A stretch of 64,000 nt of DNA from Nitrospira sp. (GTDB taxonomy: Bacteria > Nitrospirota > Nitrospiria > Nitrospirales > Nitrospiraceae). Position numbers and translations under genes: made by a program. Within the stretch, counting starts at the first letter, position 1. Each line of letters opens with the position of its first letter. Positions 31,303 to 41,804 of the stretch are shown here, piece after piece. The notes under the pieces were generated by a model. It was not told the origin of the DNA. It ran no database searches and saw nothing but the letters and a program-made list of their open reading frames with translations. Where the stretch lies: assembly GCA_020846195.1 (NCBI GenBank), contig JADLEJ010000061.1, positions 44,531 to 108,530 on the forward strand. Direction: 5' to 3'.

Positions 31303-32799
31303 ATGGCCACGCCAACGTATTCACTCAGCCTGGACGAGTTTCGCCGGTATGCCAAGGACGGCAATCTCATTCCATTGTACCGGGAGATTCTGGCCGACTA
31401 TGAGACGCCGGTCTCGGCGTTTGCCAAGATCGACCATGGTCCGTCGGCCTATCTGCTGGAGAGCGTGCAGGGCGGAGAGAAGTGGGCCCGCTATTCCTTC
31501 TTGGGCAGCGGGTCGCCGATTCTCATGCTGGAGGATCGCGGCGATCTGGTCATCAAGCAGGGGAAACGCAGCCGACGCATCCCCTGTCATGGCGATCCGC
31601 TTGCCCGGCTTCGGGAATTCATGGAGACGTATCGTCCGGTGACCGTTCCAGGCCTGCCTCGGTTTGTGGGCGGCGCGGTCGGCTATCTCGGATACGACAT
31701 GGTGGGCACGTTTGAGCAGATCGCGTTTCGCCGGAAGGAGAGTTTGGATCTTCCGGAGTTTGCGTTTCTTCTGACCGACACGCTGCTGATTTTCGACAAT
31801 GTCGCGCAAAAGATCAAAGTCGTCGCCAATGCCCATGTCGCGTCGCAATCGGAGCGGGCGATCCGCCAGGCCTATCGCCAAGCGACGGCGCGCATCGAGC
31901 GGATGATTGCCCGGTTGCGCCGGCCTCTGCGGCGGACGCCATCCAAGCGCCGGCGGACGCCGATCACCTTCACGCCGAACATGAGCCAGGCCGATTTCGA
32001 GAAGATGGTCAGCCAGACGCAGGAATACATCAAGGCCGGCGACATCTTTCAGTGCGTACTCTCGCAGCGCTGGGACACGAAACTCCATACGACGCCGTTT
32101 CAGCTCTATCGCGCGCTTCGAGTCGTGAATCCGTCGCCGTACATGTATTACCTCAGGATTGCGGGCGTTGAACTGGTCGGCGCGTCTCCTGAGGTTCTCG
32201 TGCGGTGCGAAGACGGAACGGTATCGGTCCGGCCGATTGCCGGGACACGCCGCCGCGGCGCCACCGCTGAGGAGGACGAGCAATTGGAGCGCCGCCTGCT
32301 GGCAGACCAGAAGGAACGGGCCGAGCATATTATGCTGGTGGACCTGGGCCGGAACGATGTCGGACGCGTGGCAGAAGCCGGTTCTGTTGCCGTCGAATCG
32401 CTGATGAAGGTCGAGCGGTACTCGCATGTGATGCATATTGTGTCCAACGTCAACGGCCGGCTGGCTTCCGGAAAGACGGTCTACGATGTCTTGAAGGCCT
32501 GTTTCCCGGCCGGCACGGTGTCCGGCGCGCCCAAAATTCGCGCCATGGAAATCATCGAGGAATTGGAGCCGACCCGGCGCGGACCCTATGCCGGCGCCGT
32601 CGGCTATGTCGGCTTCTCCGGCAATATGGATATGTGCATCAATATCCGCACGGTCGTGGTCTCCAAGCGGCGCGCGTTCATTCAGGCCGGCGCTGGGATT
32701 GTGGCGGACTCGAACTCGGAATACGAATACGAAGAGACCTGTAATAAAGCCCGCGCCATGATGAAAGCCATCGAGCTGGCCGAGCAGGGGTTGGAGTAG
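31303..32799 (+). CDS. trpE: Anthranilate synthase component I
   Basis: 498 residues, full length. First step of tryptophan synthesis: chorismate plus ammonia to anthranilate and pyruvate. The N-domain carries LLESVQGG, the LLES element needed for tryptophan feedback inhibition. The catalytic domain has [30 protein letters not shown] and the conserved [14 protein letters not shown]. The PIAGTR form and 498-residue length favour TrpE over PabB. First gene of a complete trp operon in the order E-G-D-C-F-B-A, followed by trpG after 4 nt. Confidence 0.95.
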   Translation: MATPTYSLSLDEFRRYAKDGNLIPLYREILADYETPVSAFAKIDHGPSAYLLESVQGGEKWARYSFLGSGSPILMLEDRGDLVIKQGKRSRRIPCHGDPLARLREFMETYRPVTVPGLPRFVGGAVGYLGYDMVGTFEQIAFRRKESLDLPEFAFLLTDTLLIFDNVAQKIKVVANAHVASQSERAIRQAYRQATARIERMIARLRRPLRRTPSKRRRTPITFTPNMSQADFEKMVSQTQEYIKAGDIFQCVLSQRWDTKLHTTPFQLYRALRVVNPSPYMYYLRIAGVELVGASPEVLVRCEDGTVSVRPIAGTRRRGATAEEDEQLERRLLADQKERAEHIMLVDLGRNDVGRVAEAGSVAVESLMKVERYSHVMHIVSNVNGRLASGKTVYDVLKACFPAGTVSGAPKIRAMEIIEELEPTRRGPYAGAVGYVGFSGNMDMCINIRTVVVSKRRAFIQAGAGIVADSNSEYEYEETCNKARAMMKAIELAEQGLE

Positions 32800-32803
32800 T
32801 GCC

Positions 32804-33367
32804 ATGCTCTTGATGATCGACAATTACGACTCCTTTACCTACAACCTGGTGCAGTATCTCGGCGAGCTGGGCGAGGATGTCCGCGTCTATCGGAACGATA
32901 AAATCACAGTGCAACAGATCGACGATCTTCGGCCCGACCGGATTGTCATTTCGCCGGGCCCCTGCACGCCGAACGAAGCCGGCGTGTCCGTCGAGACCAT
33001 CCGTCAATTCGCCGGACGCATGCCGATCCTCGGTGTCTGTCTGGGCCATCAATCGCTGGGGGTGGCGTTCGGCGGCGAGGTGATTCGCGCGCAACGGCTG
33101 ATGCATGGCAAGACGTCGATGATTGCCCACGATGGAAAAACCATCTTCCATGGGCTGTCGAATCCGTTCGAGGCCACGCGGTATCACTCGCTGCTGGTGA
33201 ACCCCACGAATCTTCCCGACTGCCTGGAGATCTCCGCCCGGACGGCCGAAGGCGAAATCATGGGATTGCGCCACCGGACGCTTGCGGTCGAAGGCGTGCA
33301 ATTTCATCCAGAATCGATTTTGACAAAGGCCGGGAAAGACCTGCTCCGAAATTTCTTAAAACTCTAA
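32804..33367 (+). CDS. trpG: Anthranilate synthase component II (glutamine amidotransferase)
   Basis: 187 residues, a class I glutamine amidotransferase. Oxyanion loop [11 protein letters not shown], nucleophile Cys in GVCLGHQ, and His-Glu of the triad in QFHPESI. Supplies ammonia to TrpE; the same protein may also serve PabB in folate synthesis, as is common when only one copy exists. Start ATG lies 4 nt after trpE and trpD follows after 24 nt. Confidence 0.94.
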   Translation: MLLMIDNYDSFTYNLVQYLGELGEDVRVYRNDKITVQQIDDLRPDRIVISPGPCTPNEAGVSVETIRQFAGRMPILGVCLGHQSLGVAFGGEVIRAQRLMHGKTSMIAHDGKTIFHGLSNPFEATRYHSLLVNPTNLPDCLEISARTAEGEIMGLRHRTLAVEGVQFHPESILTKAGKDLLRNFLKL

Positions 33368-33391
33368 GCCTTGCCGGATTATCCGTGTCCC

Positions 33392-34408
33392 ATGATTAAA
33401 GACGCCATCGCGAAATTGGCCGACCGCATCGACCTTTCCGAACAGGAAGCGGAAGAAGTGCTGTCTGAGATCATGGAGGGCGCGGCTACGCCGGCGCAGA
33501 TGGGCGCGTATCTGATGGGGCTTCGGCAGAAAGGCGAGACGGTGAACGAGATCGCCGGGTCGGCCCGCGCGATGCGGGCCCGCGCCACGCGCATCCAAGT
33601 GGGCAGTTCAGTTGTGCTCGATACCTGCGGCACCGGCGGCGACGGCGGGCACACGTTCAATATTTCGACGACGGCGGCGTTTGTGGTGGCGGGCGCCGGA
33701 CTCACCGTGGCCAAGCACGGGAACCGGTCGGTGTCGTCCAAGTCGGGCAGCGCGGACGTGTTGAGCGCGCTCGGGGTGAAAATAGATCTTCAGCCGGAGC
33801 GCGTGGCGGATTGCATCGATGAAGTCGGCATCGGCTTTCTGTTTGCCCCGCTGTTTCATGGCGCCATGAAGGCCTGCGCGGGATCGAGGCAGGAGATGGG
33901 GATTCGCACGCTCCTGAATGTGCTCGGCCCCTTGACGAATCCCGCCGGGGCGACGCACCAAGTGCTTGGCGTCTACGATGCGAAATTGACCGAGGTGATG
34001 GCGAAAGTGCTGGTGCAATTGGGGTCCCAACATTGCTTTGTCTTGCACGGGATGGACGGCCTCGATGAGCTGACGGTCTGCGACCGTACGAAAGTGTCCG
34101 AAGGGAAAAGTGGAGTGGTGTCGAATTATTTTGTCACGCCCGAGGAAGTCGATCTGCCCCGCGTCCACAAAAAGGAAATCGCCGGGGGCACGCCGGAGGA
34201 GAATGCCAGGATCGCGCGAGATGTTCTGCAAGGAAAGAAAGGGCCGAAACGCGACATCGTCTGTCTGAATGCCGCGGCGGCGATTGTCGCGGGGCAGCAG
34301 GCCAAGACGTTGCAAGACGGACTGCGGATTGCCCGGCAGGCGCTCGACTCGGGCGCCGCGGCGGACAAGCTCGACCGGCTCGTGGCCTGGACGAACAAGG
34401 TGGCATGA
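33392..34408 (+). CDS. trpD: Anthranilate phosphoribosyltransferase
   Basis: 338 residues from the ATG at 33392 (an upstream TTG would add seven unlikely residues). Transfers the phosphoribosyl group of PRPP to anthranilate. Family signatures: LDTCGTGGDGGHTFNIST for PRPP binding, KHGNRSVSSKSGSADVLSAL, and HGMDGLDE. The last codon overlaps the trpC start (ATGA), indicating coupled translation. Confidence 0.95.
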   Translation: MIKDAIAKLADRIDLSEQEAEEVLSEIMEGAATPAQMGAYLMGLRQKGETVNEIAGSARAMRARATRIQVGSSVVLDTCGTGGDGGHTFNISTTAAFVVAGAGLTVAKHGNRSVSSKSGSADVLSALGVKIDLQPERVADCIDEVGIGFLFAPLFHGAMKACAGSRQEMGIRTLLNVLGPLTNPAGATHQVLGVYDAKLTEVMAKVLVQLGSQHCFVLHGMDGLDELTVCDRTKVSEGKSGVVSNYFVTPEEVDLPRVHKKEIAGGTPEENARIARDVLQGKKGPKRDIVCLNAAAAIVAGQQAKTLQDGLRIARQALDSGAAADKLDRLVAWTNKVA

Positions 34409-35220
34409 GCATGATCCTGGATCAAATTCTTGAGCATAAAAAAGCGGAACTCCGGCACAAGCAAAGCCGTGGCTATCTGGCTGATTTGAAGTCGGCCATC
34501 CGGGATGCGCCACCGGCCATGGGATTTGCCGTGACGCTTGATGCGACCAGGACGGCAACGAGTCCGGCGCTGATTGCCGAAGTGAAGAAAGCCTCACCGA
34601 GCCTTGGCCTGTTGCGGCCCGAGTTTTCGGAACACTTCGACTATCTTGGCATCGCCCGCTCGTACCATGAGCATGGGGCCTCCGCCTTGTCGGTCTTGAC
34701 CGATAAAGATTTCTTCCAGGGCGACTTGCGGTATCTGGCGGAGATCAAAAAGGCCCTTCCCATGCCGGCGCTGGACAAAGAGTTTATGGTGGGGGACATT
34801 CAGTTTTATGAAGCCCGGGCGCATGGCGCCGATGCGGTGCTCCTGATCGTCGCGGCGCTGGAGAAGCGCCAGCTCATCGACTTTCACGCCCTCGCCACCG
34901 AATTGAAAATGGACACGCTGTTCGAGACGCACCACGAGCGTGAACTGGATACGGTCTTGGAGTGGATTCCGACGGCCCGCATGATCGGGATCAACAACCG
35001 CGACCTGAAGACGTTTACGACAGATCTCGGGGTGACGTTTCGTTTAGCGGCACGCATTCCCTCCGACAAGATCATCATCAGTGAAAGCGGCATTCATACG
35101 CGCGACCATGTCGTCAAACTCGTCGAAGCGGGCGTGCATGCCATGCTGGTCGGAGAGTCGCTGATTAAGTCCGAGAGCATCGAGAAGAAGATCGCGGATC
35201 TGCGTGGAGCAACGGTGTGA
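34405..35220 (+). CDS. trpC: Indole-3-glycerol phosphate synthase
   Basis: 271 residues, a TIM barrel. Closes the indole ring by decarboxylation and cyclisation of CdRP. Visible: EVKKASPSLG (catalytic Lys), SVLTDKDFFQG, KEFMVGDIQFYEARAHGADA, INNRDLKTF and SESGI. Overlaps trpD by 4 nt. Independent of trpF, which is a separate gene here and not fused as in enteric bacteria. Confidence 0.95.
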   Translation: MSMILDQILEHKKAELRHKQSRGYLADLKSAIRDAPPAMGFAVTLDATRTATSPALIAEVKKASPSLGLLRPEFSEHFDYLGIARSYHEHGASALSVLTDKDFFQGDLRYLAEIKKALPMPALDKEFMVGDIQFYEARAHGADAVLLIVAALEKRQLIDFHALATELKMDTLFETHHERELDTVLEWIPTARMIGINNRDLKTFTTDLGVTFRLAARIPSDKIIISESGIHTRDHVVKLVEAGVHAMLVGESLIKSESIEKKIADLRGATV

Positions 35221-35251
35221 TGCAGTCTCTCACGAAAGCGATGCCGTCCAA

Positions 35252-35878
35252 GTGAAAGTCAAAATCTGCGGGATCACCAACGAAGACGATGCGCGGGTTG
35301 CTGTCGAGGCTGGCGCCGACGCGCTCGGGTTCATCATGTATCGCAAGAGCCCGCGGTTTGTCGAAGCGGCAGCCGCCAAGCGGATTATCGATGGCTTGCC
35401 GCCATTTGTGGCGGCGGTCGGCGTGTTTGTGAACGAAGAGGCCGCCGTCGTCCGGCGCCTCATGGATGAGTGCGGGTTGTCCTTGGCGCAGCTGCACGGC
35501 GACGAGTCTGCGTCTTACTGCGAAGGACTCGGACGTCCCTCGATGAAAGCCCTGCGGCTCAAAGACCGTGGGTCGTTTTTGGCGCTGGCCGAGTTTCAAG
35601 GGCGCGCGAACGTCCGCGCATTCGTGCTGGATGCTTTTTCCGATCAAGCCTATGGCGGCACCGGGCAGACGATCGATTGGACGTTGGCGGCTGAAGCCGC
35701 CCGCGCTTCTCGGATTCTGCTTGCCGGGGGGCTGACCCCTGAGAATGTGGGAGAGGCCATTCGGCAAGTCCGCCCCTATGGCGTCGATGTGAGCAGCGGC
35801 GTTGAGCTGCGGCCAGGCCAGAAAGATCACGCCAAGGTGCAGGCCTTCATCAGGGCCGCCCGGCTTGTGTCAGTCTGA
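35252..35878 (+). CDS. trpF: Phosphoribosylanthranilate isomerase
   Basis: 208 residues from the GTG at 35252, chosen because the mature family begins [14 protein letters not shown]; an in-frame GTG at 35204 would overlap trpC and add non-homologous residues. Catalytic Cys in KICGIT and Asp in [14 protein letters not shown]; also QLHGDE and [13 protein letters not shown] barrel performing the Amadori rearrangement of PRA to CdRP. Ribosome binding site is weak, so translation probably depends on trpC. Confidence 0.93.
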   Translation: MKVKICGITNEDDARVAVEAGADALGFIMYRKSPRFVEAAAAKRIIDGLPPFVAAVGVFVNEEAAVVRRLMDECGLSLAQLHGDESASYCEGLGRPSMKALRLKDRGSFLALAEFQGRANVRAFVLDAFSDQAYGGTGQTIDWTLAAEAARASRILLAGGLTPENVGEAIRQVRPYGVDVSSGVELRPGQKDHAKVQAFIRAARLVSV

Positions 35879-35925
35879 CGCGCCTGTTTATATTTCGTCA
35901 TCTTCTGAAAGGATTGAACCGCGCC

Positions 35926-37119
35926 ATGAAGAAGGTCCCTGACAGCCAAGGACGATTCGGCCCGTACGGCGGCCGGTATGTGCCGGAAACGCTCATGCCG
36001 GCGCTACTTGAATTAGAACAGGAATATGCGACGGCCAGGAAAGACCGCGGCTTCCGCGCAGAGCTGGCCTACTATCTGAAGCAATATGTCGGGCGGCCAA
36101 CATCGCTCTATCACGCCGCCAGGCTCACGAAGAAGCTCGGCGGGGCGAAGATCTATCTGAAACGGGAAGATCTCTGCCATACCGGCGCGCATAAAATTAA
36201 TAATGCGATCGGCCAGGTGTTGCTGGCCATGCGGATGAAGAAACCTCGGATCATTGCCGAAACCGGCGCGGGGCAGCATGGCGTTGCGACCGCCACGGCG
36301 GCCGCGATGTTCGGGCTCGAATGCGAAATCTACATGGGCACGGAGGACATGCAGCGGCAGGCGCTGAACGTTTTCCGAATGCGCTTGCTGGGAGCGAAAG
36401 TCACCGGCGTCGATGCTGGGAGCCGGACGCTCAAGGACGCCATCAGCGAGGCCATGCGCGATTGGACGACGAATGTGCGCACGACGCACTACATTCTCGG
36501 ATCGGTGCTGGGGGCGCATCCCTATCCGATGATGATCCGCGATTTTCAGGCGATCATCGGGCAGGAAGCCCGCAAGCAGATCCTGGCCGCGGAAGGGAAG
36601 CTGCCGGACTATCTGGTGGCCTGTGTCGGCGGCGGAAGCAATTCGATTGGGTTGTTCCATGCGTTTCTCGGCGATAAGAAAGTAAAAATGATCGGCGTCG
36701 AGGCGGGCGGCACCGGCATTGAGAGTGGGAAGCATGCGGCGCGATTCTTCGGGGGAAAGCCCGGTGTGCTGCAAGGCACGATGACCTATCTCTTGCAGGA
36801 CGAGGACGGCCAGATCAATTTGACGCACTCGGTATCGGCTGGGCTGGACTATGCCGCCGTGGGACCGGAGCACAGCCTGTATCACGATTTGAAGCGCATT
36901 CAATATACCTATGCCACCGACGATGAAGCGATGGCGGCGTTCGATTTGCTGGCCACGGCGGAAGGGATTGTGCCGGCGCTGGAAAGCTCCCATGCCATCG
37001 CCGAGGTTGTGAAACTGGCTCCGACACTCAAGAAATCCAATATCATCATTGCCAATCTTTCCGGTCGTGGAGACAAAGATGTGCAGCAAGTGGCGCGGAT
37101 GCGAGGGGTGACGCTATGA
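35926..37119 (+). CDS. trpB: Tryptophan synthase beta chain
   Basis: 397 residues from the ATG at 35926, with AAAGGA 12 nt upstream. PLP enzyme joining indole and serine. Contains [17 protein letters not shown], the PLP lysine in [15 protein letters not shown], the Glu in [14 protein letters not shown], and the phosphate loop GGGSNSIG. This is the TrpB1 type that pairs with TrpA, which follows with a 4-nt ATGA overlap. Confidence 0.96.
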   Translation: MKKVPDSQGRFGPYGGRYVPETLMPALLELEQEYATARKDRGFRAELAYYLKQYVGRPTSLYHAARLTKKLGGAKIYLKREDLCHTGAHKINNAIGQVLLAMRMKKPRIIAETGAGQHGVATATAAAMFGLECEIYMGTEDMQRQALNVFRMRLLGAKVTGVDAGSRTLKDAISEAMRDWTTNVRTTHYILGSVLGAHPYPMMIRDFQAIIGQEARKQILAAEGKLPDYLVACVGGGSNSIGLFHAFLGDKKVKMIGVEAGGTGIESGKHAARFFGGKPGVLQGTMTYLLQDEDGQINLTHSVSAGLDYAAVGPEHSLYHDLKRIQYTYATDDEAMAAFDLLATAEGIVPALESSHAIAEVVKLAPTLKKSNIIIANLSGRGDKDVQQVARMRGVTL

Positions 37120-37922
37120 CCGGACGGATTGAGTCGACGTTTCAGCGATTGCGCCAGGCGAATAAGAAAGCGTTGATCGCCTATCTGATGGCCGGAGACC
37201 CCACGCTGGCCGATACTGAGCGGCTGGTGCTGGAAATTGAGCAGGCGGGGGCGGACATCATTGAATTGGGCGTGCCTTTTTCAGACCCCATCGCCGATGG
37301 CCCGGTCATTCAGCTGGCGGCCGAACGGGGTTTGCGAAGCGGCACGTCGCTCAGGAAGATCCTGGTCATGATGAAGTCGCTCCGCGCCAGGACGCAGGTG
37401 CCGGTCGTTCTGATGGTCTACTACAACTCGATCCATGCCATGGGGCTGGAGACGTTTTGCCGCGCGGCGGGGGAGGCGGGAGTCGATGGGTTGATCGTGC
37501 CCGACATGCCTCCCGACGAAGCGGGGCCGCTCAAAGGTCCGGCGGCGGCGGCTGGGTTGCGGCTGATTTTCCTCTTGGCGCCCACGAGCACGACAGAGCG
37601 GCGCGAATATGTCGCGAAGGAATCGCAAGGCTTTCTCTACTATGTGTCGCTCACCGGCACGACCGGGGCCAAGATTCAAAATATGGCGGAAGTCGGCAAG
37701 AATGTCGGCAAGATCAAGAAAGCCACGAAGACTCCAGTGGCGGTCGGATTCGGAGTCTCAACCCCGGACGATGCCGCGCAGGTCTCGGCGATGGCGGATG
37801 GCGTGATTGTCGGGAGCGCGATTGTGAAGCAGATTGCGGCGCACCAGCAATCGTCGGATATGCCTGGGCACGTCGGCCGTTTCGTTGCATCATTGAAATC
37901 GGCGATGAACGGACGCGCCTAG
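37116..37922 (+). CDS. trpA: Tryptophan synthase alpha chain
   Basis: 268 residues, TIM barrel releasing indole from indole-3-glycerol phosphate. Catalytic Glu in [19 protein letters not shown] and Asp in the same segment; [22 protein letters not shown] and VIVGSAIV for phosphate binding. Last gene of the trp operon. About 55 nt separate it from the convergent lipoprotein gene; I see no strong terminator hairpin there. Confidence 0.95.
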   Translation: MTGRIESTFQRLRQANKKALIAYLMAGDPTLADTERLVLEIEQAGADIIELGVPFSDPIADGPVIQLAAERGLRSGTSLRKILVMMKSLRARTQVPVVLMVYYNSIHAMGLETFCRAAGEAGVDGLIVPDMPPDEAGPLKGPAAAAGLRLIFLLAPTSTTERREYVAKESQGFLYYVSLTGTTGAKIQNMAEVGKNVGKIKKATKTPVAVGFGVSTPDDAAQVSAMADGVIVGSAIVKQIAAHQQSSDMPGHVGRFVASLKSAMNGRA

Positions 37923-37977
37923 GGAAGAGAGTCTGGGGTTTCAGTAAGACTGGCGGGGAGGGCAGGGCAGGTCTGAA

Positions 37978-38598
37978 CTACCGCCTGCCAGAACTTGCCG
38001 ATGGCGGCATGTACTTGATCATCTCATCGGTCAATTCAGCCGCCACATCCTTCAAATTCGGTTTGAAGAACATATAGCTGCTGGCTTTCTCGTGCCTGGC
38101 TTTCCACACGGTCGTGCCGGTCGTGGCGTCGATGAGGCGCATGCTCAGGCCGACTCTTCCGACGTTGTCGCCTTCTTTTCTCGAATATTCCCACGCATTG
38201 ATGCGGATCACGAGAAACGATTCGACATTGAGCGATTTGCCCAGCTTGATGGCGGCGTCTTTATCGGATTGCCCGGTCATTTCCAATCGCGAGAAATAGA
38301 ACACCAGCGAATCGAACGCTTCTTTCGAGGCCTGGAAAATATCGGTGACTTGTTCGGCTGGAAGGACTCGTTCGATGCGCCCCGTCTTGCTGAGCGAGCT
38401 CGCCAGCACCTCTTGAATATCCTCGCGCGCGCTGTCGTATTGGCTGGCCATCGGAGGCAGCACCGCGATGGACTGGGGGCGAAACACCTTGGCGCCGGGG
38501 CCTTCCCAGGTTTCTTGAAGACCGCCGCAACCGGTGAGGGTGAGAAGGACTGCGCAGGCCAGCAGAATATGGCGAAAGGGTCTATTCAGCAACATCAT
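37978..38598 (-). CDS. Putative lipoprotein, TolB/CsgG/DUF799-like fold
   Basis: 206 residues with lipobox LTGC. The mature part begins FRPQSIAVLPPMASQYDSA, typical of the Rossmann-like domain found in TolB N-terminal, CsgG and DUF799 lipoproteins, followed by SKTGRIERVLPAEQVTDIFQ and, late, MRLIDATTGTTVWKARHEK, a pattern in which regulatory or secretion lipoproteins sum up subunit states. Family placement is approximate. Same strand as, and 16 nt downstream of, the barrel protein gene, so the two likely form an operon. Confidence 0.65.
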   Translation of the reverse strand: MMLLNRPFRHILLACAVLLTLTGCGGLQETWEGPGAKVFRPQSIAVLPPMASQYDSAREDIQEVLASSLSKTGRIERVLPAEQVTDIFQASKEAFDSLVFYFSRLEMTGQSDKDAAIKLGKSLNVESFLVIRINAWEYSRKEGDNVGRVGLSMRLIDATTGTTVWKARHEKASSYMFFKPNLKDVAAELTDEMIKYMPPSASSGRR

Positions 38599-38614
38599 AC
38601 TGGTCAGTATACCA

Positions 38615-39736
38615 TTAGAACGTCAAAGAGACAGAGCCCGATGCCAATGCGCCGCGCTCGCGGAAGTCGTACCCGCCTCCGATATCGACTCTGAAGGCGA
38701 AGACCCGCAGGCCAACTCCAGCAGTGGGGGTAATCGTCGAGGCCGCATCCTGAACATTCTTATAGGCGCCGGCGCGGAGCGAGAGGAACTCATTCAACAT
38801 CGTTTGCTCGACGCCGACGCTCAGCACCTGGCTCTTGATTCCAGGAACAAAGGTCTTGTTCGAGGTCACATCCATATCGGCGGTTAACGTCAGAGACGAG
38901 TAGGGGTTGACGGCGACGCCGCCACGCACTTGCGGCAGCATTTTCATCTTTGTGCCATCGGGTGCATCGAACTGCGGCTGTGTCAGGTCTTTGGCGACGA
39001 TGCCGATCCGCAACCAGGACGCGGGACGGTAGATGGCGCCGACATCGACGCTGAAGGCGGTCGAGAGTTTCGATTTGCCGAAGCTCTCGGAGAGCGTGAT
39101 GTCCTGGCCGTTCACGGTCGCCGAGCCGGAATAGGCGGCGCCTTGAATCGCTTTGGCCGTGACGCCGATGGCAAAGGTCTTGTCGGCAAAGGCGTAGGCA
39201 TAGGAGAAGGCCGCCTGTCTGGCTTCAAGGCCACGCAGCGCCATTTGTCCATCGATGGTAATCGGTCCGCCGCCGGTTGCGGTGATTGGCCTGGAGACGA
39301 AGCTTCCGGCGGTGGCCACGTCCGACAGGTTGAATCCGAATGCATGCTCGCCAAAATGCCCTTTGAAATACAGTCCAGCGGCCCCGCTCGCCGACAACGA
39401 CGCGCCTGGCCGGTTGAGTCGGTTCGCCAAGTCTTGCGCGCGGCCGGCATTGGCTGCGTTGGCGGTGTCCAAATCCTCAATGTCCTGCAACGCCTGACGG
39501 ACTCCGTGGCGGTCGACGCCTTGCGCGGTCGCTTGCAGCCGAATGTCCACCGTCTGGGTCATCGCGAGCCCTGCCGGATTCCAATAGGTGGCGAGCGCAT
39601 CCGTGGTGACGGCGACTCCGGCTCCGCCCATGCCGGCGGCACGGGGACCGACGGTGACAAACTCCACGGCGAAGGCGTGATGCGGAATAGACAGGAGGAC
39701 TGTCAATCCAAGTGTCCGAACAAATGCATGTTTCAT
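38615..39736 (-). CDS. Outer-membrane TraF/FadL-like beta-barrel protein
   Basis: 373 residues from the ATG at 39736 with GAGG upstream. Sec signal ending HHAFA. The mature start VEFVTVGPRAAGMGGAGVAVTTDALATYWNPAGLA is the plug-like motif common to FadL, PorV and the TraF_2 family. The remainder alternates short aromatic strands and Gly/Ser loops and ends with Phe (VSLTF), the usual last residue for BAM insertion. Annotated in many genomes as conjugal transfer protein TraF without any conjugation context, as here. Substrate unknown. Confidence 0.75.
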   Translation of the reverse strand: MKHAFVRTLGLTVLLSIPHHAFAVEFVTVGPRAAGMGGAGVAVTTDALATYWNPAGLAMTQTVDIRLQATAQGVDRHGVRQALQDIEDLDTANAANAGRAQDLANRLNRPGASLSASGAAGLYFKGHFGEHAFGFNLSDVATAGSFVSRPITATGGGPITIDGQMALRGLEARQAAFSYAYAFADKTFAIGVTAKAIQGAAYSGSATVNGQDITLSESFGKSKLSTAFSVDVGAIYRPASWLRIGIVAKDLTQPQFDAPDGTKMKMLPQVRGGVAVNPYSSLTLTADMDVTSNKTFVPGIKSQVLSVGVEQTMLNEFLSLRAGAYKNVQDAASTITPTAGVGLRVFAFRVDIGGGYDFRERGALASGSVSLTF

Positions 39737-39813
39737 GGCCTGACCTCGCATGACGCTCGAAAGGACTCCATAATATTTCGCAGTCTAGGGATCTCGGCCA
39801 TATCCGTCAAGGC

Positions 39814-40524
39814 TTAGACAATCATGCCGTCTTGCATCTGAATGATGCGGTCTGATTGGGAGGAGAGCTTGTCGTTGTGCGTGACAATAATAAAGGTGGT
39901 CTTGCGGGTCCGGTTCAAATCCCGCAGCAGGCCGAAGAGCGATTCACCCGTATGGGTGTCGAGATTTCCGGTCGGTTCATCGGCGAGGACCAGATCGGGC
40001 TTCTGCAGCAACGCCCGGGCGACGGCAACCCGCTGTTGCTCGCCGCCGGAGAGTTCTCCAGGCTTATGATGGAGCCGCTGTCCCAATCCGACTTCTTGCA
40101 GCAGGACGGTTGCTTCCTGCTCGATTTCTTCGAGTGGACGCCGCTGAATGAGCGCCGGCATACAGGCGTTTTCCAGCGCCGTGAATTCCGGCAGGAGGTG
40201 ATGGAATTGAAACACGAAGCCAATGCGGCGGTTGCGGAATTCGGCCTGCTGGGCTTCGGACATCTGAAAGAGATCCTGATTGTCGAAGTACACGGTGCCC
40301 TTGGTTGGGCGGTCGAGCATGCCCATAATATGGAGCATCGTGCTTTTCCCGGCGCCGGAGGCTCCGACAATGGCCACCATCTGCCCGCGGGGAATGTCCA
40401 GATCGATCCCTTTGAGGACCGTCAGTTCTTGCGATCCCATCGTGAAGGACTTGTGAAGGCCCGTGATACGGATCATCGGATGTTGTTCGCTGTCGTGTGG
40501 CGTGGATGTCGTCATAGTGCTCAT
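39814..40524 (-). CDS. lolD: Lipoprotein-releasing ABC transporter ATPase LolD
   Basis: 236 residues from the ATG at 40524, which overlaps the stop of the permease gene (ATGA). Walker A GASGAGKST, Q-loop FQFHHLLPEF, signature LSGGEQQRVA, Walker B LVLADEPTGNLD, switch His in VTHNDKL. FQFHHLLPEFTALENA is typical of LolD rather than MacB. With the permease it extracts outer-membrane lipoproteins from the inner membrane and hands them to LolA. Consistent with several lipoproteins and lgt/lnt in the window. Confidence 0.92.
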   Translation of the reverse strand: MSTMTTSTPHDSEQHPMIRITGLHKSFTMGSQELTVLKGIDLDIPRGQMVAIVGASGAGKSTMLHIMGMLDRPTKGTVYFDNQDLFQMSEAQQAEFRNRRIGFVFQFHHLLPEFTALENACMPALIQRRPLEEIEQEATVLLQEVGLGQRLHHKPGELSGGEQQRVAVARALLQKPDLVLADEPTGNLDTHTGESLFGLLRDLNRTRKTTFIIVTHNDKLSSQSDRIIQMQDGMIV

Positions 40525-41798
40525 TCGTATCGCAGCGCCGCCACTGGTTCGAGTTTGGCCGCCTGAAGGGACGGATAGACGGTCGCGGCGAAGCTGATGA
40601 AAATAGCGGAGCTGGCGACGAGCAGGACGTCGAGCGCCTGGACATGGACCGGAATTCGAGAAATATAGTAGACCGTCGGGTCGAAGCTCCAAAAGGTCTG
40701 AATCAGCCAGAGAAAGGCATAGCCCAGGGGAATGCCGATGGCGGTGCCGCTGAACCCGATGATCAGGCCGTTTAGCATGAAGATGCGCCGGATGCTTTTC
40801 CGCGTGGCGCCCATGGCTTTCAGAATCGCGATCTCTTTTTGCTTTTCCGTCACGATCATCGTGAGGGTGCTGACGATATTGAACGAGGCGACGATGGTGA
40901 TCAGCACGAGCAGGAGGAACATCATGGTCTTTTCCAGCTTAAGCGCTGAAAAAAGATTGCGGTTCATCTGCATCCAATCCCGGGCGCTGTACACGAATCC
41001 CAGCGAGCCCTCGATGTCGTGGGCGATGTCGTTGGCGCGGAACACGTCGGTGACTTTGACTTCGATGCCCGACACGGTCTCGCCCATGTTGAAGAACTTC
41101 TGCGCTTCGGCGAGGTCGATGTAGGCGAGGGAGGAATCGTATTCATACATGCCGGAGTGAAAGAGCCCGACGACGACGAAGGTGCGAATCTTCGGCACCA
41201 TGCCCATGGCGCTGATCGGCCCGACCGGCGACACCACGTTGACTGTATCGCCCACGAACGCGCCGAGGCGCATGGCGAGTTCTTTGCCGAGAATGATGCC
41301 GGGTTTTTCCGTTTCCACGGGAGGGCCGTTCGGGTCGTCGGCCGGCGGCTGCTTTATTTTGACGGGCTTGCTCAGGTCGGACAGTTCGCCGGTTCCCAGG
41401 TTCTTGACCAGCTCGGTGACTTGGCCTTCCCGCTGAGGGTCGATCCCGCGGAGCACGATGCCTTGCACACCATTGGGCGTCGTCAAGAGCACTTGCTTGA
41501 GGACGAACGGCGTGGCCGCGACGACATCTTGGACGGCTTCGATCTGCTTCGTTGTCGGTTCGTAGTCGGCCATGCCGTCCTTCATCCGGTCCTGCACGAT
41601 AATATGCGCTGTCGTGCCGAGGATCTTGGCCTGAATGTCTTCCTTGAATCCGGTCATGATGCCGACGGTGCCGATCAGCGCGGCCACGCCGAGCGTAATG
41701 CCGGCGATCGAGACGAAGGTATTGAGCGAGATCGTGCGGTTGCGCCGCTTCGCGCGCAGATAGCGCAGTCCGACAAAGATTTCATAAGGCATCGCCAT
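40521..41798 (-). CDS. lolC: Lipoprotein-releasing ABC transporter permease LolC/LolE
   Basis: 425 residues. Four transmembrane helices: one near the N-terminus (about 22-45, SIAGITLGVAALIG), a large periplasmic domain (about 50-265), then three helices in a FtsX-type C-terminus with MGATRKSIRRIFMLNGLIIG. Starts MPYEIFVGLRYLRAKRRN, the standard LolC/E amphipathic entry. Only one permease gene is present, as in many non-enteric bacteria with a homodimeric LolF-like form, so C versus E cannot be told apart. Confidence 0.9.
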   Translation of the reverse strand: MAMPYEIFVGLRYLRAKRRNRTISLNTFVSIAGITLGVAALIGTVGIMTGFKEDIQAKILGTTAHIIVQDRMKDGMADYEPTTKQIEAVQDVVAATPFVLKQVLLTTPNGVQGIVLRGIDPQREGQVTELVKNLGTGELSDLSKPVKIKQPPADDPNGPPVETEKPGIILGKELAMRLGAFVGDTVNVVSPVGPISAMGMVPKIRTFVVVGLFHSGMYEYDSSLAYIDLAEAQKFFNMGETVSGIEVKVTDVFRANDIAHDIEGSLGFVYSARDWMQMNRNLFSALKLEKTMMFLLLVLITIVASFNIVSTLTMIVTEKQKEIAILKAMGATRKSIRRIFMLNGLIIGFSGTAIGIPLGYAFLWLIQTFWSFDPTVYYISRIPVHVQALDVLLVASSAIFISFAATVYPSLQAAKLEPVAALRYE

Positions 41799-41804
41799 GG
41801 TCGG

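Noticed and set aside
31321..32823. A 500-codon open frame on the minus strand
   Set aside because: Antisense to trpE; no ribosome site or recognisable domain.
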